Origin: a virus
Reading direction: 5' to 3' (one strand)
Length of the DNA stretch: 49,450 nucleotides
Virus record (IMG/VR): IMGVR_UViG_3300042898_003369
Coordinates: 1 to 49,450 of that record
Part shown: one piece after another, positions 47,383 through 49,450 of the stretch
How the letters are laid out: the number at the start of each line of letters is the position of its first letter
Numbering within the stretch: the stretch's first letter is position 1
Notes under the pieces: generated by a model
The model's input: only the letters and a program-made list of their open reading frames with translations
Database searches by the model: none
What the model was told of the DNA's origin: nothing
Made by a program: the position numbers and the translations under genes

Positions 47383-48762
47383 TTAGGCGTTAACTGCGTA
47401 CTGGGTATTGGTATCGTCGGACGGAATGGACGGGATGACTTCTGCCATGTGAGGGTAAGCATTGGACAACTTCTCCAACTGTGCTTTCAATTCTGCGATC
47501 TTCTGCTGCTCCGCGCTAGGTGCCTTCACCGGAGCCTCCGGCATTCCCTCCGGCACAGGAAGAATCGTTGGGTCGATCTTCGTGTACAGGTTGTAGAACG
47601 CCTCCTTGGTTGATGTATCGAAACGAGTCAGCGTCAACTTGATTGCCTTCTCCTTGTCACCGAAGATGGCGAATGCCTTGCAGACTTCCTCAAGACGGCG
47701 AGTCGTGATGATGTCATCCAAGCCGCCTTCCTTGAAGCCCATGCGAATTGTCTCTGCCCACTTCGTGAGGTACTGAGCGAACTCCTTGTCCTCCTTGCCG
47801 AACGCCTTCATCTTACGAATGATGATACGCGCTTCGATAGTGCGATCTGCGTAGTCCTGCTCAAACCAATACGAGAAGCGATCAAGGAAAGCCTCGTTCA
47901 TGCAGCGAGTACCGACAAACCGATCAGACTCACCCTTGCCCTTGGTGTTGGCAGTCGCAACCACATTGAAACCAACTGCGGGCTTGATGAACATACCGAT
48001 CTTCTTGATGTAGATACCCTTGCCTTCCAACACAGGCTGCAAGCACATCATGCGCTCCGTACCAAGGTCGATCTCGTCAAGGAGCAGAATGGAACCGCGC
48101 TGCATAGCCTGAACCACTCCACCGAACACGAACTTCGTTTCACCGTTGACAAGACGGAAACCACCGATGAGGTCATCCTCGTCAGTCTCGGCGGTGATGT
48201 TGACGCGAATGCACTCCCGTGCAGCAGACGCACAGATCTGCTCCACCATCGTAGTCTTACCGTTGCCGGACATACCCGTGATGTAGACGGGAGCGAATTG
48301 CTTGGATGCGAGAATGGTAGCAATGTCATCGTAGTGACCCCAAGGAACGAAAGTGTCGTTCTTGGTAGGGACGAGCGAGACATCGGAGGACGGCATAGCG
48401 AGGTTGTAGGTGTTACTGTTCATGTTGCTAATTGTACCACAAGTTTCAGAGGAAGTCAAGGTTTCAGAAAAAGATTCAGGAATATTTTCAGTAGGGATGT
48501 CCAAGTCATCGGCAAAGTCGAATGAAACCATCTCCGGAATGTGGTACTTGCCACGACCTGCACGGCGGCTCTTGTTCTGCACAAGCCAAGCCGGAAGAAC
48601 GCTGTAGCGTGGATCATGGGGAGCATCCTGCCATGCACGGTCAAGTGCTGCCATGCACTGCTCCCTGCTGTAGATGGCATCTGCCAAGGTAGAGGGTGTA
48701 CCATTGAGAATCTCAAGGGCTGCGAGGAAGTTCTTTTTACGGTTATCAATGTTGCTGTTCAT
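47383..48762 (-). CDS. cobS: CobS-like AAA+ ATPase with an in-frame N-terminal extension
   Basis: The 459-aa AAA+ core begins near residue 140. Walker A GMSGNGKT is at 163-170, Walker B LLLDEID at about 226-232, and the sensor-1 region is VVATANTKGKG. This is the CobS/MoxR pattern. CobS hydrolyses ATP to drive CobT-dependent cobalt chelation in B12 synthesis, and phage cobS genes are known from cyanophages. Residues 1-113 are an extension I do not recognise. Met114 has its own promoter with near-leaderless spacing and starts MNSNTYN, echoing MNSNIDN at Met1. A 346-residue product may therefore be made as well. G+C-rich codons, as in the CobT-like gene. Confidence 0.85.
   Translation of the reverse strand: MNSNIDNRKKNFLAALEILNGTPSTLADAIYSREQCMAALDRAWQDAPHDPRYSVLPAWLVQNKSRRAGRGKYHIPEMVSFDFADDLDIPTENIPESFSETLTSSETCGTISNMNSNTYNLAMPSSDVSLVPTKNDTFVPWGHYDDIATILASKQFAPVYITGMSGNGKTTMVEQICASAARECIRVNITAETDEDDLIGGFRLVNGETKFVFGGVVQAMQRGSILLLDEIDLGTERMMCLQPVLEGKGIYIKKIGMFIKPAVGFNVVATANTKGKGESDRFVGTRCMNEAFLDRFSYWFEQDYADRTIEARIIIRKMKAFGKEDKEFAQYLTKWAETIRMGFKEGGLDDIITTRRLEEVCKAFAIFGDKEKAIKLTLTRFDTSTKEAFYNLYTKIDPTILPVPEGMPEAPVKAPSAEQQKIAELKAQLEKLSNAYPHMAEVIPSIPSDDTNTQYAVNA
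48431..48459 (-). promoter_or_regulatory. Internal promoter within the CobS-like frame
   Basis: On the minus strand: TTGACT (48454-48459), 17 nt, TACAAT (48431-48436), 7 nt to an in-frame ATG at 48423 (Met114). The spacing matches the other early promoters, one nt longer to the ATG. Confidence 0.75.
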
Positions 48763-48768
48763 GCCCCA

Positions 48769-48797
48769 ATTTTACCACACAAACTTTCTAAAGTCAA
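48769..48797 (-). promoter_or_regulatory. Sigma70-type early promoter of the CobS-like gene, predicted leaderless
   Basis: On the minus strand: TTGACT, 17 nt, TAAAAT, 6 nt (TGGGGC), ATG at 48762. The -10 to ATG segment is identical to that of the CobT-like gene, so both should be expressed together. Confidence 0.88.
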
Positions 48798-48850
48798 CCC
48801 CACCTCCAAGATTTTTTTATCCAGGTCCGATAACAGTCCGGTACCGTCCA

Positions 48851-48909
48851 CTACTATCATAATAATATAAAAAAACATCAGAGCCTGGGAGGCCAGGCTC
48901 TGATAGTAG
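48851..48909 (-). terminator. Composite terminator, copy 3
   Basis: On the minus strand CTACTATCAG, inner hairpin ATCAGAGCCTGG / CCAGGCTCTGAT, a run of seven T after G, an A/T stretch, then TGATAGTAG. It ends the tRNA/ncRNA transcript before the CobS promoter. Confidence 0.87.
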
Positions 48910-48920
48910 CTTAATAAAAA

Positions 48921-49021
48921 GTTCCTGCCCGTGTGAAAAAAGAACGTCATATCCCATGTTATCTTAACCTTAAAGAAGGTTAAGATGCTATGACCCAGAC
49001 GACTTGAACACGGGCAGGAAC
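48921..49021 (-). ncRNA. Unknown structured RNA, ~101 nt, abutting tRNA-Ile
   Basis: A 14-bp perfect outer stem joins GTTCCTGCCCGTGT (48921-48934) and ACACGGGCAGGAAC (49008-49021). Inside, GTCATA (48946-48951) pairs with TATGAC (48989-48994), and an 11-bp apical hairpin ATCTTAACCTT / AAGGTTAAGAT (48961-48986) closes an AAAG loop. On the minus strand the outer stem is followed by TTTTT. It begins 3 nt after the tRNA-Ile 3' end. It is not a tRNA and has no sensible frame. Three nested stems in a tRNA transcript argue for a stable RNA. The alternative is an elaborate terminator. Confidence 0.7.
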
Positions 49022-49024
49022 AAA

Positions 49025-49100
49025 TAGAAGGGGCGGGAGTTGCACCCACATTTTCACGCTTATAAGGCATGCGCTCTAACTACGTTTCAGCCACCCTTCT
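49025..49100 (-). tRNA. tRNA-Ile (TAT), atypical T-loop
   Basis: A 76-nt cloverleaf. Acceptor AGAAGGG pairs with CCCTTCT, with discriminator A. The anticodon stem CATGC/GCGTG (one T-G) has loop CTTATAA, giving TAT for AUA codons. T-stem GTGGG/CCCGC. The T-loop is TGCAACT, with G in place of the nearly universal T55. The D-loop is also irregular (AAACGTAGTTA). It could be a divergent functional tRNA or one in decay. Confidence 0.8.
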
Positions 49101-49206
49101 GTACGACACTAATCATACGGCTAGTGTCCAACCGTGCAACCGTAGGCTACCGCTATGCGGTTTTGGGAACTACCGCCAAAACATAATATATAAATTATTC
49201 TTATGC
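49101..49206 (-). other. Structured leader between tRNA-Arg and tRNA-Ile
   Basis: About 105 nt with no gene. On the minus strand there are several inverted repeats: GTTTTGG/CCAAAAC, ACCGC/GCGGT around ATA, and GACACTA/TAGTGTC around a 10-nt loop. It would be the first part of the transcript from the promoter at 49207-49234, so it may be a separate small RNA or a processing leader for tRNA-Ile. Confidence 0.5.
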
Positions 49207-49234
49207 ATTGTAGCACCTTTCTATTGGTTGTCAA
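49207..49234 (-). promoter_or_regulatory. Sigma70-type promoter between tRNA genes
   Basis: On the minus strand: TTGACA (49229-49234), 16 nt, TACAAT (49207-49212). It starts a transcript covering the structured leader, tRNA-Ile and the 101-nt RNA. The -35 box is 1 nt from the tRNA-Arg 3' end. Confidence 0.78.
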
Positions 49235-49235
49235 G

Positions 49236-49309
49236 CATTCCCGGTTGGATTTGAACCAACGACCTACAGATTAGAAATCTGTTACTCTATCCAACTGAGT
49301 TACGGGAAT
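49236..49309 (-). tRNA. tRNA-Arg (TCT)
   Basis: A 74-nt cloverleaf. Acceptor ATTCCCG pairs with CGGGAAT, with discriminator G. D-arm ACTCAGTTGGATAGAGT. The anticodon stem ACAGA/TCTGT has loop TTTCTAA (TCT, for AGA). T-loop TTCAAAT. CCA is not encoded. Confidence 0.94.
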
Positions 49310-49314
49310 ATATG

Positions 49315-49398
49315 TAGCACGGGTGGGACTTGAACCCACAAGACTTTACAGTCGGCAGATTTTAAGTCTGCTGCGTATGCCAATTCCGCCACCGCGCC
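49315..49398 (-). tRNA. tRNA-Leu (TAA)
   Basis: An 84-nt class II tRNA. Acceptor GGCGCGG pairs with CCGTGCT (two G-T pairs), with discriminator A. The anticodon stem GCAGA/TCTGC has loop CTTAAAA (TAA, for UUA). A long variable arm follows, and the T-loop is TTCAAGT. It lies 5 nt upstream of tRNA-Arg on the same strand. Confidence 0.93.
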
Positions 49399-49403
49399 CT
49401 AAG

Positions 49404-49450
49404 TTAATCTTCTTCAAACAACATGGGCGTTTCAGTCACTCCAAATTGTT
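49404..49450 (-). CDS. C-terminal end of an unidentified protein (truncated by window edge)
   Basis: The minus-strand frame entering from the right edge reads QFGVTETPMLFEED and stops with TAA at 49406-49404, 6 nt before tRNA-Leu. It is too short to identify. Its stop directly before the tRNA cluster suggests that tRNA-Leu and tRNA-Arg are cut from its message. Confidence 0.55.
   Translation of the reverse strand, partial: QFGVTETPMLFEED

Noticed and set aside
1-49450. Integrase, attachment sites, insertion sequences or prophage repressor
   Set aside because: No recombinase, transposase or repressor motifs and no flanking direct repeats at tRNA ends were seen. The gene set fits a lytic phage.

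Overview
The window reads as part of the genome of a lytic T4-like myovirus, probably marine. Support: a gp41-type helicase beside a gp61-type primase; phage ThyX and a B12-dependent ribonucleotide reductase; an MGME1/RecB-like exonuclease and a RuvC-like resolvase; CobS/CobT-like genes; a GroES-like co-chaperonin; six tRNAs for A/T-ending or common codons; and T4-type late promoters (variants of TATAAATA). Most of the window is A+T-rich. The block at about 44.8-48.8 kb is clearly richer in G+C. No tail-tube, terminase, portal or major capsid gene is visible, so this is the replication/accessory part plus many late genes of uncertain role. The host is unknown. One gene ends in a PEP-CTERM-like sorting signal and a giant late gene ends in a heparinase II/III-like domain, which hints at an exopolysaccharide-producing Gram-negative host.

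Layout. 1-5.8 kb: plus-strand replication and nucleotide genes (helicase, primase, ThyX, NrdJ), then tRNA-Asn and a terminator. 5.8-21.9 kb: large late genes mixed with resolvase, HNH, exonuclease and modular DNA-binding genes. 21.9-25.7 kb: small minus-strand early genes with tRNA-Tyr, interleaved with small late genes. 25.7-34.9 kb: one 3079-codon gene with a duplicated ~970-residue module and a polysaccharide-lyase-like C-terminus. 34.9-39.2 kb: late genes (EF-hand/Lys-rich protein, nucleotidyltransferase, zinc metalloprotease) facing a minus-strand cluster with GroES and tRNA-Glu. 39.2-41.9 kb: minus-strand small genes, a XhoI/PaeR7I-like nuclease and the PEP-CTERM-like gene. 41.9-43.8 kb: a five-gene overlapping late operon whose products all begin with a MKxFKxFLxE-like peptide. 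43.9-44.8 kb: non-coding, repeat-rich, possibly an origin. 44.8-48.8 kb: CobT-like VWA protein and CobS-like AAA+ ATPase. 48.9-49.4 kb: a strongly folded RNA candidate and three tRNAs.

Two themes recur. First, many late proteins start with a short segment ending in FLxE, LNE or LxE. This resembles the T4 capsid-targeting peptide (MKTYQEFIAE) and the gp21 prohead-protease site. I infer a set of head-packaged proteins that includes two zincins, a nucleotidyltransferase, a methyltransferase-like protein, an HNH-like protein and basic proteins. Second, both promoter classes sit so close to start codons that the mRNAs should be leaderless or nearly so: early sigma70-type promoters have exactly 6 nt between the -10 box and ATG, and late promoters most often have 5 nt between the box and ATG. 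In four places an early minus-strand promoter and a late plus-strand promoter abut or share a base, forming compact back-to-back early/late switches.

Limits: all family calls come from reading motifs by eye. No database search, structure prediction or composition count was run.
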